From Chryseobacterium sp. UBA6632 (GTDB taxonomy: Bacteria > Bacteroidota > Bacteroidia > Flavobacteriales > Weeksellaceae): a stretch of DNA of 16,697 nucleotides. Positions 15,372 to 16,697 of the stretch are shown in pieces. Position numbers and translations under genes: made by a program. Positions within the stretch are counted from its first letter, which is position 1. Every line of letters begins with the position of its first letter. The DNA is taken from NCBI GenBank assembly GCA_002455915.1, contig DKLU01000090.1:1-16697 (forward strand), given 5' to 3'. The notes beneath the pieces were generated by a model. It was given only the letters and a program-made list of their open reading frames with translations. It ran no database searches and was not told the origin of the DNA.

Positions 15372-15863
15372 ATGGCTTATACAGTAGTTTCAGTATTTCC
15401 GCAGACTGTAGATACAGAGGAAATTAAAAAAGATTTAAAAGAAAAAGGATTCAGCGAAGCAAATATTATTGTTTCCAAATCAAAGGTTGAAACAGGGCTT
15501 AATCATTATCAGGAAGACGAGCAGACAAAAGGCTTCTTTGATTATGTGTTCGCCCACGATGCCGAAATGTTGGATGCCTACAGAACGCATAGCGTAGGAA
15601 AAAATAATGTGGTGGTCTATGCAAATGATTTGGAACAGGCAAAAGCAGCAAAAATGATTCTTAATGAAAAGGGTGCTCTTGAAGTATACAGAAAACCTTC
15701 GGATCATCAGAAAGATATTCCTGACGGAATGACGGAGAAAGAATATGATGGAATCATTGCGAAAGCAAGACACGATATTTATTTCCTTGATCCAGAAAGA
15801 ACCTATCGCCCGAATAGCAGAGGAATGGAAGATACGATGGATGATTTGGGTTCAAAAGATTAA
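15372..15863 (+). CDS. small soluble protein, possibly a general stress protein
   Basis: A 163-residue acidic protein without signal peptide or membrane segment. The N-terminus (AYTVVSVFPQTVDTEEIKKD) and the middle (NNVVVYANDLEQAKAAKMIL) have alternating beta-alpha character like small ferredoxin-like domains, faintly resembling the YflT/general stress protein 17M group. The C-terminal 45 residues are hydrophilic and rich in Asp, Glu and Arg. The resemblance is weak and from memory; treat the function as unknown. It is 66 bp after the mutase gene. A strong terminator follows at 15911. Confidence 0.75.
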   Translation: MAYTVVSVFPQTVDTEEIKKDLKEKGFSEANIIVSKSKVETGLNHYQEDEQTKGFFDYVFAHDAEMLDAYRTHSVGKNNVVVYANDLEQAKAAKMILNEKGALEVYRKPSDHQKDIPDGMTEKEYDGIIAKARHDIYFLDPERTYRPNSRGMEDTMDDLGSKD

Positions 15864-15886
15864 ACTCAATTAACTCATTATAAACA

Positions 15887-16081
15887 ATGAAATTTAAAAA
15901 TATATTGAAGCCTACAAGAGGAAAATTTTTTCTTCTTGTAGGTTTTTGCTTTCTAACTCTTTTTCTTTTAGGAACTGTTAAAAAGAAAGTTCATTTGAAT
16001 AGTACAAATACTTCAGCAGATGTTAATTTTGAAACGCTCGATCTTCATCGAATGACAAAAGTGATGATGCTATTTTCATAA
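15887..16081 (+). CDS. possible small single-pass membrane protein (64 aa)
   Basis: The frame opens 23 bp after the preceding stop and encodes a basic N-terminus (KFKNILKPTRGK), one hydrophobic span at about 14-30 (FFLLVGFCFLTLFLLGT), then KKK and a polar tail. Charge layout suits a membrane anchor with its tail outside. Against it, a strong terminator hairpin sits within codons 9-20 and could itself generate a hydrophobic-looking T-rich frame. I do not recognise the protein. Confidence 0.4.
   Translation: MKFKNILKPTRGKFFLLVGFCFLTLFLLGTVKKKVHLNSTNTSADVNFETLDLHRMTKVMMLFS
15911..15947 (+). terminator. intrinsic terminator inside the small open frame
   Basis: CCTACAAGAGGAAAA (15911-15925) pairs over 15 positions, one of them G-U, with TTTTCTTCTTGTAGG (15928-15942), then TTTTT. 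It lies 48 bp after the stop of the 163-residue gene and probably ends that transcript. Confidence 0.8.
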
Positions 16082-16112
16082 GTTTGATAATTTAAAGTAA
16101 ATTTTAAACAAT

Positions 16113-16697
16113 ATGGATTCTCAGATTGAATATCATTTCATTCGGCCTCAGCCTGAAATTTCAGATTTTGTGGAAAGTTTCTGGATGCTTGAAAATCATT
16201 CTGAAGACCCTAAAGAAGCCATACTTTTACCTGACGGAAGGGTAGATCTTATTCTTTCAAAATCATCATCCGAGCCTTTTCATATCGTTCTTTTGGGGAT
16301 TGAAACATTACCCGAACAGATCATTATTCCTTCCAAAACAAAAATGTTTGCCATTAGTTTTACATTACTTGCGGTAGAATATATTTTAAATGAATCGGTG
16401 GCTGATCTTTTAGGAAAAGCAAAAATTCTGAATAATGACTTCTTGGGCTTTGATATTGAATCTTTAAACGATTTCAAAACCTTTCATGTGTCCGCCACTC
16501 AAAAAATTATTGATCTTTTACCACAAGATTTGGATTCAAGAAAAGGAAAACTGTTTCGTGAAATATATCAGACCGAGGGAGATATTGTCATTAAAGAAAT
16601 ATCTTATAAAATAGGATGGAGCAGTAGGCAAATCAATAGATATTTTACTAAAGAATTCGGACTTTCATTAAAATCTTATTGTAATATTCTTCGTTTC
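16113..16697 (+). CDS. AraC-family transcription regulator (3' end missing)
   Basis: ATG at 16113 opens a frame of 195 codons running off the window. Residues about 5-125 resemble the N-terminal sensor domain common in AraC-type regulators of Bacteroidota (WMLEN at 24-28, LPDGRVDLIL at 39-48). Residues about 143-195 are the start of the DNA-binding domain, with the first helix-turn-helix in IVIKEISYKIGWSSRQINRY and then FTKEFGLSLKSY; the second helix-turn-helix is beyond the edge. The ligand and target genes are unknown; neither flank offers a clear pathway. Confidence 0.88.
   Translation, partial: MDSQIEYHFIRPQPEISDFVESFWMLENHSEDPKEAILLPDGRVDLILSKSSSEPFHIVLLGIETLPEQIIIPSKTKMFAISFTLLAVEYILNESVADLLGKAKILNNDFLGFDIESLNDFKTFHVSATQKIIDLLPQDLDSRKGKLFREIYQTEGDIVIKEISYKIGWSSRQINRYFTKEFGLSLKSYCNILRF

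Overview
The window looks like chromosomal DNA of a flavobacterium of the Chryseobacterium/Elizabethkingia type. The evidence is AT-rich DNA, a T9SS C-terminal sorting domain on a secreted enzyme, several Bacteroidota-type promoters (TTG, about 19-20 nt, then TAnnTTTG), little sign of Shine-Dalgarno sequences, and a prolyl endopeptidase that closely resembles, from memory, the well-known Elizabethkingia meningoseptica enzyme. All full-length genes are on the plus strand; only the truncated first gene is on the minus strand.

Layout. 1-652 (minus): 5' part of an exported epoxide-hydrolase-like alpha/beta hydrolase. 905-3742: large secreted GH13 alpha-glucan-active enzyme with a T9SS sorting tail, closed by a strong terminator. 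3743-4320: a dense non-coding control region. It holds an 11-bp tandem repeat array whose best units are DnaA boxes, then a consensus promoter, a SAM-I (S-box) riboswitch, a possible expression platform and a possible second promoter. 4321-6885 and 6890-8182: a TonB-dependent outer-membrane receptor and an APC amino-acid permease, apparently one operon under the SAM riboswitch. 8183-8934: 750 bp without genes, packed with short inverted and dispersed-type repeat remnants. 8935-10020: prfA (RF1) with its own promoter and terminator. 10096-10782: exported protein of unknown function. 10857-12956: periplasmic prolyl oligopeptidase. 13188-15305: large subunit of methylmalonyl-CoA mutase, without a neighbouring small subunit. 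15372-15863: small soluble protein, possibly stress related. 15887-16081: possible small membrane protein whose 5' end contains a perfect-looking terminator. 16113-end: 5' part of an AraC-family regulator.

How it works together. The clearest functional unit is riboswitch-receptor-permease: the S-box predicts that low SAM turns on uptake, so the receptor and permease probably bring methionine or a related sulfur compound across the outer and inner membranes. The amylase, RF1, prolyl peptidase and mutase look like independent, individually terminated units. The most unusual object is the 11-bp array at 3814-4045: about 21 units in almost unbroken register, with DnaA-box consensus at its strongest units. 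It is a candidate replication origin or DnaA-titration/regulatory site and deserves testing.
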